DNA of 64,000 nt from Janthinobacterium lividum (GTDB taxonomy: Bacteria > Pseudomonadota > Gammaproteobacteria > Burkholderiales > Burkholderiaceae_D). Of the stretch, positions 44,082 through 54,041 are shown in pieces; the first letter of the stretch is position 1; every line of letters starts with the position of its first letter. The DNA lies in the NCBI RefSeq assembly GCF_023509035.1, contig NZ_CP075583.1, forward strand, positions 2,170,001-2,234,000, read 5' to 3'. The notes under the pieces were generated by a model. That model searched no databases. It saw nothing but the letters and a program-made list of their open reading frames with translations, and had not been told where the DNA came from. Position numbers and translations under genes: made by a program.

Positions 44082-44954
44082 TTACTTGCGGCCGCTGCCT
44101 TTGCCGCCGCCCAGCATGTCGAGCTGTTTCGATGGCGTGCCTTTTGGGGCTGCCTTGGCTGCCGGCTTGGCGGCTGGCGCAGGGGTGTGCTTCACGGCAA
44201 CCTTGGCCACGGTCTTGCCGGCGGTGCTGGCCGGCTTGGCGACTGGTTTGCTCGAAGGAAATGGTTTTGCGGCCGGCTTGGCCGGTGCTGGCGCGGCCAC
44301 TTTCGATGGCGCGGCGGCGGGTGCCGGTGCTGGCTTGGCCGCTTCCGGCTTGGCTGCCGGCTTGGCTTCGACCGCTTTCACGGCGGGCTTGTCGGCGATC
44401 TTCTCGGCAACCTTGGCCGGTGCTGCCACTGGCTTGGCTACGGGTGCGGCAACGGGGGCGGGCGCTGCCTTGGCGGCTGGCTTGAGCACTTCGGCCGGCT
44501 TGGCGGCCACGGGCGCTGGGGCGGCTGCAGGTGCAGGTGCAACGGCGGGCGCAGCAGCAGGTGCGACCACGGCCAGTGCTGGCTTCACCGCTGCCGGGGC
44601 GGTTGCGATGGCCGGGGCGGCCGCATCGAGGCGGGCCTTGGCCGAGGCCAGCAATTCCGCCTGGGTGCTCGAGGCGATGCCGAACAGCTGGCGGCTGTAG
44701 GCCAGCACGCTCTCGATGTTGGGCTGTGCCTGGCTGCTGCTGTAGCTGAAGAAGTCGCGCGGGTCCTGCGTTACCAGCAGGTGTTGCGCCGTTTCTGCCG
44801 TGTGTGACAGGGCGGCCTTGCCTGCGTTCAGGTTCAGGGCGATGATTTTCTCGGCGCTTTCGAAGACTTTACTGGTCAGGGTGCTGAAGATTTGCAGCTG
44901 GTTTTCCAGTTGCGACTTGGCGGCGCTGGAAAATTGTTCTGGAAGCGGAAACAT
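44082..44954 (-). CDS. phaP: Phasin family protein with long Ala/Pro/Lys-rich tail
   Basis: 290 residues. The N-terminal about 115 residues are phasin-like (MFPLPEQFSSAAKSQLENQL, LTSKVFESAEKIIALNLNAGKAAL, FGIASSTQAELLASAKARL). After that come about 175 residues of low-complexity repeats of PAAKPAP, KPVA and similar, a basic, flexible tail with a GGGKGSGRK end. Phasins coat polyhydroxyalkanoate granules and limit coalescence. The long cationic tail is reminiscent of DNA- or polyanion-binding histone-like tails and is unusual in length. Ribosome site AAAGGAG before the ATG. Confidence 0.85.
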   Translation of the reverse strand: MFPLPEQFSSAAKSQLENQLQIFSTLTSKVFESAEKIIALNLNAGKAALSHTAETAQHLLVTQDPRDFFSYSSSQAQPNIESVLAYSRQLFGIASSTQAELLASAKARLDAAAPAIATAPAAVKPALAVVAPAAAPAVAPAPAAAPAPVAAKPAEVLKPAAKAAPAPVAAPVAKPVAAPAKVAEKIADKPAVKAVEAKPAAKPEAAKPAPAPAAAPSKVAAPAPAKPAAKPFPSSKPVAKPASTAGKTVAKVAVKHTPAPAAKPAAKAAPKGTPSKQLDMLGGGKGSGRK

Positions 44955-45344
44955 ATTTACTCCTTTGTACGGATTAAAATGCTGGCAAAACGCTCTGCAA
45001 AATCCCGAAAACCAGAGTTGGCCGCGTTTTGTAAAGTGGGTAGCGTGCTGAACAGCTGATCATGGACTGATTTTGATGCAACGCAATATGAATATTCTAG
45101 CGGTGATTCGAGTTAGTTGAAAGCTATTTTCTCAAGGGCGTGTGCCGCGTGCCTGGCGCGCGCTTGCTGCATTCATGCGCCTGGCAGCATTTGAAGGAAG
45201 TTTGCGCACGCGCAAGGTGTTGTCGGCGAATTTATGGCTACGCTTTTGCCAGTGAGTATATTCGTGCACTGCAACATCCTTGAGCGAGAAGAGGGCAATG
45301 CGCTGGAAGCACCAGATACTGTAGTCAACCGAAGGAGTGTCCGC
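44955..45344. other. Divergent promoter region, phasin / codA
   Basis: No gene is supported. It should hold the phasin promoter (left, minus) and the codA promoter (right, plus). AAAGGAG serves the phasin and GAAGGAG at 45331-45337 serves codA. I see no convincing -35/-10 pair or operator dyad. Confidence 0.5.
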
Positions 45345-46619
45345 ATGGACCTTGTCATCCGCAATGCCAGCCTGCCCGACGGGCGCCGCGCCATCGATAT
45401 CGCCATCGAGGGCGGCCGCATCGCCGCCGTCGGCCCCGCCTTGCCCGTGATGGGCGCGCAAGAGATCGACGCCGCTGGCGACCTGGTCACGCCGCCGTTC
45501 GTCGACGCCCACTTCCACATGGACGCCACGCTCAGCTATGGCCTGCCGCGCGTGAACGCCTCCGGCACCTTGCTCGAAGGCATCGCCTTGTGGGGCGAAC
45601 TGAAGCCGCAATTGACGCAAGACGCCCTGGTGGCTCGCGCCCTGCAGTATTGCGACTGGGCCGTGGCGCGCGGCTTGCTGGCCATCCGCTCGCACGTGGA
45701 TATCTGCGACCCGCGCCTGCTGGCCGTCGAAGCGCTGCTCGACGTCAAGCGGCAGGTGGCGCCGTATCTCGATTTGCAGCTGGTGGCGTTCCCGCAGGAC
45801 GGCATCCTGCGCAGTCCCGGCGCCTTCGACAATCTGAAGCGCGCGATTGCCATGGGCGTCGACGTGGTCGGCGGCATCCCTCATTTCGAGCGCACCATGG
45901 CGGACGGCGCGGAATCCGTGCGGCTGCTGTGCGAATTTGCCTGCGAGCGTGGCCTGATGGTCGACATGCATTGCGACGAGTCGGACGACCCGCTGTCGCG
46001 CCATATCGAAACCCTGGCCTTCCACAGCCAGCGCCTTGGCATGCAGGGCAGGGTGACGGGCTCGCACCTGACGTCCATGCATTCGATGGACAATTATTAT
46101 GTGAGCAAACTGCTGCCCCTGATCCGCGAGGCGGGCGTGGCTGCCATTGCCAACCCCCTCATCAACATCACCCTGCAGGCGCGTCACGATACGTATCCGA
46201 AGCGGCGCGGCATGACGCGCGTGCCCGAGATGCTGGCCGCCGGCATCCCCGTCGCCTTTGGCCACGACTGCGTGATGGACCCGTGGTACAGCCTCGGTTC
46301 GGGCGACATGCTGGAAGTGGCGCACATGGGCTTGCACGTGGCGCAGATGACGGGCCAGCAAGCCATGCACGACTGCTTCCTGGCGGTGACGGAAACGCCG
46401 GCGCGCATCCTGGGCCTCGATGGCTACGGCATCGCGCCTGGTTGCCATGCGGACTTGCTGATCCTCGATTGCGGCTCCACGGTGGAAGCGCTGCGCCTGC
46501 GCGCGGCGCGGCGCCTGGTGCTGCGGCGCGGGAAAGTCGTCAGCGAGTCGCCGCGCGCCGGGGCCCGATTGCAACTGCCGGGCCGGCCCGAGACGGTCAA
46601 TTTCCGCCTGGGGCGCTGA
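45345..46619 (+). CDS. codA: Cytosine deaminase (CodA-like amidohydrolase)
   Basis: 424 residues closely resembling E. coli CodA: FVDAHFHMDATLSYG (metal HxH), RSHVDICD, DLQLVAFPQDGI, GGIPHFERT, VDMHCDESDD, GSHLTSMHS, NPLINITLQARHDTYPKRRG and FGHDCVMDPWY, where the Asp binds iron or zinc. It deaminates cytosine (and probably isoguanine or 5-methylcytosine relatives) to uracil for pyrimidine salvage. ATG 45345 has GAAGGAG. No codB permease lies beside it, so uptake would come from elsewhere. Confidence 0.93.
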   Translation: MDLVIRNASLPDGRRAIDIAIEGGRIAAVGPALPVMGAQEIDAAGDLVTPPFVDAHFHMDATLSYGLPRVNASGTLLEGIALWGELKPQLTQDALVARALQYCDWAVARGLLAIRSHVDICDPRLLAVEALLDVKRQVAPYLDLQLVAFPQDGILRSPGAFDNLKRAIAMGVDVVGGIPHFERTMADGAESVRLLCEFACERGLMVDMHCDESDDPLSRHIETLAFHSQRLGMQGRVTGSHLTSMHSMDNYYVSKLLPLIREAGVAAIANPLINITLQARHDTYPKRRGMTRVPEMLAAGIPVAFGHDCVMDPWYSLGSGDMLEVAHMGLHVAQMTGQQAMHDCFLAVTETPARILGLDGYGIAPGCHADLLILDCGSTVEALRLRAARRLVLRRGKVVSESPRAGARLQLPGRPETVNFRLGR

Positions 46620-46655
46620 TACAATCTGCCATCACTTGTTATCGGGAGCACCGCC

Positions 46656-47174
46656 TTGAAAGAAATTGATATCCGTCCGGCCAACGAAGCCGATTTCGAC
46701 GCCATGTGGGCCATCTTCCAGGTTCTGGTGGCCGCTGGCGACACCTATACCTTCCCCTCCGATACCACGCGCGAAGAATGCCACGCCTACTGGTTCGGCC
46801 CCGGCGTGCAAAGCTTTGTCGCCGTGATGGGCAGCGAGCGCCTGCTGGGCATGTACAAGCTGGTGGCGAACCAGCCGGGCCATGGATCGCACGTGGCCAA
46901 TGCCTCGTTCATGGTCGATCCTGCCGCGCAGGGCGTGGGCGTGGGCCGCCTGCTGGGCGTGCATTGCATGGAGGAGGCGCGCCGCGCGGGCTTCCTGGCG
47001 ATGCAGTTCAACTTCGTTGTCAGCACCAACCTGGCCGCCGTCACCTTGTGGAAAAAGCTGGGCTTTACGGTCGTCGCCACCCTGCCGCTGGCCTACCGCC
47101 ACGCGCAGCTCGGCTATGTCGACGCCTACGTGATGTACCAGTTGCTGACCGACCCGATGCAGTGGCCGGCATGA
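46656..47174 (+). CDS. GNAT family acetyltransferase
   Basis: 172 residues with the acetyl-CoA site in NASFMVDPAAQGVGVGRLLGVH (Q/R-x-x-G-x-G/A variant QGVGVGRL) and a C-terminal LWKKLGFTVVATLPLAYRH. The start is a TTG with a GGGAG ribosome site. It follows codA by 36 bp and its ATGA overlap couples it to the second GNAT. Substrate unknown. Confidence 0.88.
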   Translation: MKEIDIRPANEADFDAMWAIFQVLVAAGDTYTFPSDTTREECHAYWFGPGVQSFVAVMGSERLLGMYKLVANQPGHGSHVANASFMVDPAAQGVGVGRLLGVHCMEEARRAGFLAMQFNFVVSTNLAAVTLWKKLGFTVVATLPLAYRHAQLGYVDAYVMYQLLTDPMQWPA

Positions 47175-47713
47175 GCGGCGCCATGACAGCGCCGCTCACC
47201 GTCATCGAGACGCCCCGCTTGCGCCTGCGCACCGTCACGCCCGACGATGCGGCGTTCTACCTGGCGCTGGTCAACGAACCCTCATGGATCGCCCATATCG
47301 GCCAGCGCAACCTGCATACCGTGGAAGCGGCTCGCGCGGCCCTGGAGACGGGAGCGATGGCGCAGTTTCGCCAGCATGGGTATGCCTTCTGCATCGTCGA
47401 AGGGCGCAGCGACGGCGTCGCCATGGGTATCTGCGGCCTGATACTGCGCGCCAGCCTGCCCGGTCCCGACATCGGCTACGCACTGCTGCCCGCATATTGG
47501 GGCCAGGGCTATGCCTACGAGGCGGCGGCCGCCGTCATGCGCCATGCGCAGCACGTGCTGCGCCTGCCCACCGTGTACGGCATCACTTCGCGGCAGAACC
47601 AGACGTCGATCAATTTGCTCAACAAGCTGGGGTTGCGCTTCGAGCGTTTCTCGCGCCTGCCGCCGGAGGGCAAGGAGACGAATATCTATCGCAAGGATTT
47701 TCGCCAGGATTGA
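47171..47713 (+). CDS. GNAT family acetyltransferase (RimJ/RimL-like)
   Basis: 180 residues starting MSGAMTAPLTVIETPRLRLRTVT, typical of RimJ/RimL-type N-acetyltransferases. The acetyl-CoA site is in IGYALLPAYWGQGYAYEAAAAVM, and TSRQNQTSINLLNKLGLRFE matches the family C-terminus. It overlaps the preceding acetyltransferase by 4 bp (ATGA), so the codA, GNAT, GNAT genes are probably one transcript. Substrate unknown. Confidence 0.88.
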   Translation: MSGAMTAPLTVIETPRLRLRTVTPDDAAFYLALVNEPSWIAHIGQRNLHTVEAARAALETGAMAQFRQHGYAFCIVEGRSDGVAMGICGLILRASLPGPDIGYALLPAYWGQGYAYEAAAAVMRHAQHVLRLPTVYGITSRQNQTSINLLNKLGLRFERFSRLPPEGKETNIYRKDFRQD

Positions 47714-47860
47714 GGCGGCAAACCCATATCGGCGAAGTGAAACATCAGTGAAAAAAAGTATTTAGAAACCCGCGTCTTTTGTAGTGGTGGTGCGCAGTCT
47801 TTGTTTTTATAGTTGGCATACCGGTGGAAAACCATCGGACTATAAAAATGGAGACGTGTT

Positions 47861-49132
47861 ATGAAAATCATGACTGCTGTTGCATGGGGCGCCCTCATGT
47901 CCGCCGGGTTTGCCGACGCCTCGGCGCAAAGCTGCTCGGTGCCCGTCCTCAAGGTGCTGGCGCAAAAAAGCCTGGGCCTGACCGTGATGGAAAAGACCCT
48001 GGCCGAGTATGAAAAGAAAAACGGCACAAAGGTACAAATCAGCTATTTCGGCGAAAACGACCGCCGCTCGAAGGCCAGGCTCGACGCTTCCACCAAGGCC
48101 GGCTCCTACCAGATCTATTACATCGACGAAGCCAACGTGGCCGAATTTGCCACGGCCGGCTGGGTCGTTCCCCTGCTCAAATACCTGCCCAAGGACGCCG
48201 ACTATGACGACTTCCTGCCGGGCCGCCGCGCCGTCGCCTCGTACAAGGGCGTGGCGTATTTCGCGCCCCTGATTGGCGGCAGCGACTTCCTGTTCTACCG
48301 CCGCGACCTGCTGGAAAAGGCCGGCGTCGCCGTGCCGAAGACGCTCGACGAACTGGTCGCCGCCGTCAAGAAGCTGAATAATCCGCCGAATGTGTATGGC
48401 TGGGCGGCGCGGGGCCAGCGCGGCTCGGGCATGAATGTCTGGCGCTGGGCGCCGTTCATGCTGGCAGCCGGCGGCAAGTGGGAAAAGGATGGCGTACCCA
48501 CCTTCAATTCGCCGCAGGCCGTCAAGGCGACAACCCTGTACCGCGAACTGTTCAAGTATTCGCCGCCCGGGGGCGCCACCTACGACTGGAGCAATGCGCT
48601 CGAAGCATTCAGGTCGGGCAAGGTGGCCTTCATGATCGAGTCGACGCCATTTGCCGACTGGATGGAAGACCCGAAAAAATCCTCGGTGGTCGACAAGGTC
48701 GGTTATGTGCGCCCGCCTGCGCCGCTGGCATCGGCCGCCTACGGCCATGGCCTGGCCATCTCCGCCACGGGCGCGAAGGATGAATGCACGCGCCAGGCTG
48801 CCGGCAAGTTCATCGCCTGGGCCACGGGCAAGGAACAGGAGCAGGCGCGTCTGAAAGACAATGTCTTCAGCGATTACAACCGCAGCAGCACCATCGCCAG
48901 CGACTACTTCCGCAAGCATGTCAAGCCGCAGATCCAGGCGGGCCTGACGGACACCACGCCGGTCTCGCGCGTCACCATCTGGCCTAGCCCCGAATGGCCG
49001 GACATAGGCGATAACCTGGGCGTGGTTTTGGAGGAGGTGTTTACGGGCACGCGCGGCGACGTGCAGAGCGCGCTCGATGAGGCCAACGAGTACGCGACGG
49101 AAGTGATGCAACGGGCTAGCAAGAGAAAGTAA
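47861..49132 (+). CDS. Sugar/polyol ABC transporter substrate-binding protein
   Basis: 423 residues with a Sec signal (MKIMTAVAWGALMSAGFADASA), and a type-I/II periplasmic solute-binding fold: TKVQISYFGENDR, YYIDEANVAEFATAGW, FRSGKVAFMIESTPFADW. It resembles polyol-binding proteins of the SmoE/MtlE type. GGAGACG precedes the ATG. First gene of the plus-strand polyol operon. A GC-rich hairpin after it may favour high binding-protein expression. Confidence 0.92.
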   Translation: MKIMTAVAWGALMSAGFADASAQSCSVPVLKVLAQKSLGLTVMEKTLAEYEKKNGTKVQISYFGENDRRSKARLDASTKAGSYQIYYIDEANVAEFATAGWVVPLLKYLPKDADYDDFLPGRRAVASYKGVAYFAPLIGGSDFLFYRRDLLEKAGVAVPKTLDELVAAVKKLNNPPNVYGWAARGQRGSGMNVWRWAPFMLAAGGKWEKDGVPTFNSPQAVKATTLYRELFKYSPPGGATYDWSNALEAFRSGKVAFMIESTPFADWMEDPKKSSVVDKVGYVRPPAPLASAAYGHGLAISATGAKDECTRQAAGKFIAWATGKEQEQARLKDNVFSDYNRSSTIASDYFRKHVKPQIQAGLTDTTPVSRVTIWPSPEWPDIGDNLGVVLEEVFTGTRGDVQSALDEANEYATEVMQRASKRK

Positions 49133-49147
49133 GCCGCATGCCGTTCA

Positions 49148-49171
49148 GCCGCCGCCCGCGAAGGCGGTGGC
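49148..49171 (+). other. Hairpin between the binding-protein and permease genes
   Basis: GCCGCCGCC and GGCGGTGGC (one G-U pair in RNA) enclose a 6-nt loop, 15 nt after the binding-protein stop. Such hairpins commonly protect the upstream mRNA in ABC operons and raise binding-protein levels over permeases. Confidence 0.5.
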
Positions 49172-49213
49172 CAGCTTCCCTGTGCCTGACAGTCCGTTGC
49201 GAGAGTCTCTCCT

Positions 49214-50104
49214 ATGCCACACACTATCCGTAAAAAACGCCACACCTGGCTGCCGGCCGTCTTCCTGACGCTGCCGCTGCTGGTCCTGCTGGTACTGGGC
49301 CTGGTGCCCAGCATCGCCGCCATCAACCTGGCCCTGCAAAACCGCGTGCTGCGCTACAGCGACAGCGACTACGTCGGCTTTGCCAATTTTCTCCGCCTGT
49401 TCGGCGACCGCCGCTTCGTCAATGCCGTGCAGGTGTCGGCCATCTGGGAGGTGGTGACCGTGGCCGGCTCGCTGATCGTCGGCGTGCTGCTGGCCGTGTT
49501 CCTGTTCGAGAGAATCAAGGGACGTACCCGCGATGTCATCGCGCTGCTCCTGATCGTGCCCGTGCTGCTGCCGCGCGTGTCGGCCGCCTTCATCTGGAAG
49601 TTCATGTATTCGCCGCTGATGGGCATCCTCAACTGGCTGCTCGAATGCGTGGGCCTGGGCGGCACGGCCTTGCTGTCCGATCCCGCCACGGCCCTGTACG
49701 CGGTGGCGCTGGTCGACATCTGGCAGTGGGGCCTGTTCTTTGGCGCCGTCATCCTGAAGCTGCTGGAAACCCTGCCTGCCGAACCGCTGGAAGCGGCGCG
49801 CCTCGACTACGCCAGCACGATACAGGTGTATGCGTATATTGCGCTGCCGATGCTGAAGGTGCCCATCATGAGCCTCGTGTTCATCAAGATGGTCGAGTCG
49901 CTGCGCTCGTTCGACCTGATCTACGTGATGACCAAGGGCGGTCCCGGCATCTCCACCGAAACGCTGGACATGTACGCGTATGCGCAAGGCATCGGCCTGA
50001 TGGGCAAGGTGTCGTATGCGTCCAGCATGGCCGTGCTGATGATGCTGGCCACGACTGTCATCTTCACCTTACTCTGGAAGCGGGTCGCCAAATGGGAAAA
50101 CTGA
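49214..50104 (+). CDS. Sugar/polyol ABC transporter permease (MalF-like)
   Basis: 296 residues, six transmembrane helices. The EAA loop appears as EPLEAARLDYASTIQVYAYIALPMLK, including the conserved Gly-like turn region. It begins PHTIRKKRHTWLPAVFLTLP. The next permease starts inside its last 13 bases. Together they form the transmembrane heterodimer of the polyol importer. Confidence 0.92.
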   Translation: MPHTIRKKRHTWLPAVFLTLPLLVLLVLGLVPSIAAINLALQNRVLRYSDSDYVGFANFLRLFGDRRFVNAVQVSAIWEVVTVAGSLIVGVLLAVFLFERIKGRTRDVIALLLIVPVLLPRVSAAFIWKFMYSPLMGILNWLLECVGLGGTALLSDPATALYAVALVDIWQWGLFFGAVILKLLETLPAEPLEAARLDYASTIQVYAYIALPMLKVPIMSLVFIKMVESLRSFDLIYVMTKGGPGISTETLDMYAYAQGIGLMGKVSYASSMAVLMMLATTVIFTLLWKRVAKWEN

Positions 50105-50919
50105 CTGTTACGCGCGGCGTTGGCGCCGTCACCACTACCGCCATTACGACTCTCATCGTGCTGGTGGCGCTGTTCCCCATCCTGTGGGCCGTGCTCAATT
50201 CCTTCAAGGAGTTGATGGACATCGTCACGCCCGTGCCACGCTTTTTCTTCAGCCCGACCCTGGCCAATTACCAGCAGGTGCTGGCCAGCCCGGAAGTGCT
50301 GACGGGCCTGGGCAACAGCGTGGCCATCGTCGGCGTGGCCGTGCTTGCCGGCGCCGTGCTGGGCGTGCCGGCCGCGTATGCGATCGCCCGCTATCCGATC
50401 CCGGCCAAGAAGGATATCCAGTTCTTCCTGCTGTCCTTGCGCTTCCTGCCGCCGGTGGCCGTCGCCATTCCCCTGATCTCGATCTGGATCGACCTGGGCC
50501 TGTACGACTCGCGCCTGTCGATGGTGGTGACGTATCTGCTGGTGACCCTGTCGACCATCATCTGGCTGTCGATACCCGCCTTTGCCCGCATCCCGAAAGA
50601 GATCGAGGAAGCGGCGGCGCTGGACGGCTACGGCCCTTGCCAGGTGTTCTGGCACGTGGCACTGCCGGTGGCATCGAAGACCCTGATGGGCGGTATCGTC
50701 TTCAGTTTCGTGCTGGTCTGGAATGAACTGATGATTGCGCTGGCGCTTACCTCATCGAAAAGCATGACCCTGCCCGTAGTGGCGTCGGCCTTTACTTCGA
50801 TGGGCCAGGAAGTGCCGTGGGGCGTGGTGAACGCCTCCACCGTGCTGCTGGCGCTGCCGCCACTGCTGTTCGTCGGCATCCTGGGACGGCTGCTCAACTC
50901 CATGCTCAAACACAAATAA
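50092..50919 (+). CDS. Sugar/polyol ABC transporter permease (MalG-like)
   Basis: 275 residues, six transmembrane helices with the EAA motif IPKEIEEAAALDGYGPCQVFWHVALP, typical of MalG/MtlG-type permeases. It overlaps the previous permease by 13 bp, so translation is coupled. The final stretch ends LLNSMLKHK; the polyol dehydrogenase gene follows 12 bp later. Confidence 0.92.
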   Translation: MGKLTVTRGVGAVTTTAITTLIVLVALFPILWAVLNSFKELMDIVTPVPRFFFSPTLANYQQVLASPEVLTGLGNSVAIVGVAVLAGAVLGVPAAYAIARYPIPAKKDIQFFLLSLRFLPPVAVAIPLISIWIDLGLYDSRLSMVVTYLLVTLSTIIWLSIPAFARIPKEIEEAAALDGYGPCQVFWHVALPVASKTLMGGIVFSFVLVWNELMIALALTSSKSMTLPVVASAFTSMGQEVPWGVVNASTVLLALPPLLFVGILGRLLNSMLKHK

Positions 50920-50931
50920 AAGGAATTCATC

Positions 50932-51972
50932 ATGCAAGCACTCGTACTGGAACAGGCGGAAAAAATCACCTTGCGCGACATCGACATGCCGCTTGTCGTC
51001 GGCCCGCGCGACGTGAAAATCAAGATCCACACGGTGGGCATCTGCGGCAGCGATGTGCACTATTTCAAGCATGGAAAGATCGGCCCCTTCGCCGTCGAAG
51101 CGCCGATGGTGCTCGGTCACGAAGCTTCCGGCGTGGTGGCCGAAGTGGGCGCAGAAGTGACGCACCTGAAAGTGGGCGACAGGGTCTGCATGGAGCCGGG
51201 CGTGCCGCAGTTCGATTCGCCCGCCACCATGCGCGGCCTGTACAACCTCGATCCGGCCGTGCGCTTTTGGGCCACGCCGCCCATCCACGGCTGCCTCACG
51301 CCGTACGTCGTGCATCCGGCTGCATTTACCTTCAAGCTGCCCGATAACGTCAGCTTTGGCGAAGGCGCTATCGTCGAACCGCTGGCCATCGGCTTGCAGG
51401 CGGCGAAGAAGGCGGCCATCAAGCCGGGCGATGTGGCCGTGGTCATCGGCGCCGGCACCATCGGCGCCATGAATGCGCTGGCCGCGCTGGCGGGCGGTTG
51501 CTCGCGCGTGATCCTGGCCGACCTGGTGCCGGAAAAACTGGCCCTGTTCGCCGATAACCGCGCCGTGACCACGGTCGACGTGCGCCAGGCCAGCCTGGCC
51601 GACACGGTGCGCGAGGCCACCGATGGCTGGGGCGCAGACATCGTTTTCGAGGCCAGCGGCAGCATGCGCGCCTATGACAACATCATCGACCTGCTGTGTC
51701 CGAACGGCTGCCTGGTGTTGGTCGGCATGCCGCCCGAGAACGTCCCTTTCGATATCGTTGCCATCCAGGCCAAGGAAGTGCGCATCGAGTCGGTGTTCCG
51801 CTACGCGAACGTCTTCCCGCGCGCCATCGCCTTGCTGGCCTCCGGCAAGATCGACGTCAAGCCCTTCATTTCGCGCACCTTCGGCTTTGCCGACGGTGTA
51901 CAGGCGTTCGAGGAAGCGGCTCAGGGCCATCCGCGCGACGTCAAGATACAAATTGAACTGGCAGGAGACTAA
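50932..51972 (+). CDS. Zinc-dependent polyol dehydrogenase (xylitol/sorbitol dehydrogenase type)
   Basis: 346-residue medium-chain dehydrogenase. Zn ligands Cys and His/Glu are in [13 protein letters not shown] and LGHEASGVV; the NAD-binding GAGTIG lies in [15 protein letters not shown]. Lacking the four structural-zinc cysteines, and with [26 protein letters not shown], it resembles xylitol and sorbitol dehydrogenases. It should oxidise the imported pentitol to a ketose (xylitol to D-xylulose is the best guess because a xylulokinase follows). Operon gene; ribosome site AAGGAATT. Confidence 0.9.
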   Translation: MQALVLEQAEKITLRDIDMPLVVGPRDVKIKIHTVGICGSDVHYFKHGKIGPFAVEAPMVLGHEASGVVAEVGAEVTHLKVGDRVCMEPGVPQFDSPATMRGLYNLDPAVRFWATPPIHGCLTPYVVHPAAFTFKLPDNVSFGEGAIVEPLAIGLQAAKKAAIKPGDVAVVIGAGTIGAMNALAALAGGCSRVILADLVPEKLALFADNRAVTTVDVRQASLADTVREATDGWGADIVFEASGSMRAYDNIIDLLCPNGCLVLVGMPPENVPFDIVAIQAKEVRIESVFRYANVFPRAIALLASGKIDVKPFISRTFGFADGVQAFEEAAQGHPRDVKIQIELAGD

Positions 51973-51974
51973 TC

Positions 51975-53099
<1,125 letters not shown>

Positions 53100-53133
53100 A
53101 ATAGGGTGACCGAGACCGTGCAAGGGAACTGCC

Positions 53134-54024
53134 GTGACGCCTGACCTGGAACTGATCCACAAACCGATCCACGAATCGTTTCGTGCCTGGGCGCACGGCT
53201 TTCCGCACACCGTGGCGAAATGGCATTTTCATCCCGAGTACGAACTGCATTTCATCATTACATCGAGCGGCAAATTTTTTATCGGCGACCATATCGGCAG
53301 TTACGGGGCGGGCAATCTGATCTTGACAGGGCCAAACCTGCCGCATAACTGGGTCAGCGAACTGCCGGAAGGCGTGGTCTTGCCCGAGCGCGACCTGGTG
53401 CTGCAGTTTTCCAGCGATTTCATCGAACGTTGCGCGCTGCTGTTTCCGGAAATGGCTCCCCTGAAAGCCCTGCTGGGCGAGGCTGGCAGGGGCTTGCAAT
53501 TTCCCGATGCGCTGGGCCTGCGCCTGGTGCCGCTGATGAAGGAATTGACGACGGCGCAGGGATTGCGCCGGGTCGAACTGTTTACGCGCCTGTTCGGCGA
53601 GCTGTGCGACTGCCGCGAGCGGCGCCCGCTGGCCAGCGTGACTTACCTGGCGCAGGCGGGCCGCTACATGTCGTCGACCATCAATCTGGTGCTGGCCTAT
53701 ATCAAGCAGAACATCACGCTCGATTTTTGCGAGCAGGACGTGGCCGACGTGGCGGAGATGAATACGCTCAAGTTCACGCGTTTCTTCCGCAAGCACACGG
53801 GCACGTCCTTCATTCAATACGTGAACCAGGAGCGCATCGCGCTGGCCTGCGAGCTGCTGATGAACACGGACATGAAGGTCACCGATATCTGCTACCGCAC
53901 GGGATTCAACAACCTTTCCAATTTCAACCGCCAGTTTTTGGCGCACAAGCAGATGTCGCCGTCGAAATTCCGCTCCTGCCTGCTGATGAACATGCCCGAG
54001 CCATCCGGCGATGGCCATTCTTAA
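53134..54024 (+). CDS. AraC family transcriptional regulator of the polyol operon
   Basis: 296 residues. Residues about 10-150 are a cupin sensor (AKWHFHPEYELHFIITSSG). The C-terminus is the two-HTH AraC domain (ADVAEMNTLKFTRFFRKHTGTSFIQYVNQ, TDICYRTGFNNLSNFNRQFLAHKQMSPSKFR). GTG start with AAGGGA. Between the ATPase and xylulokinase genes, so it is likely the activator of the operon, responding to the polyol or its product. Confidence 0.9.
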   Translation: MTPDLELIHKPIHESFRAWAHGFPHTVAKWHFHPEYELHFIITSSGKFFIGDHIGSYGAGNLILTGPNLPHNWVSELPEGVVLPERDLVLQFSSDFIERCALLFPEMAPLKALLGEAGRGLQFPDALGLRLVPLMKELTTAQGLRRVELFTRLFGELCDCRERRPLASVTYLAQAGRYMSSTINLVLAYIKQNITLDFCEQDVADVAEMNTLKFTRFFRKHTGTSFIQYVNQERIALACELLMNTDMKVTDICYRTGFNNLSNFNRQFLAHKQMSPSKFRSCLLMNMPEPSGDGHS

Positions 54025-54041
54025 CTTTTTTCTGGAATCAA

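Noticed and set aside
45132..46574. 480-codon minus-strand frame over codA
   Set aside because: Shadow of the deaminase gene, His/Gln/Arg-rich and without a domain.
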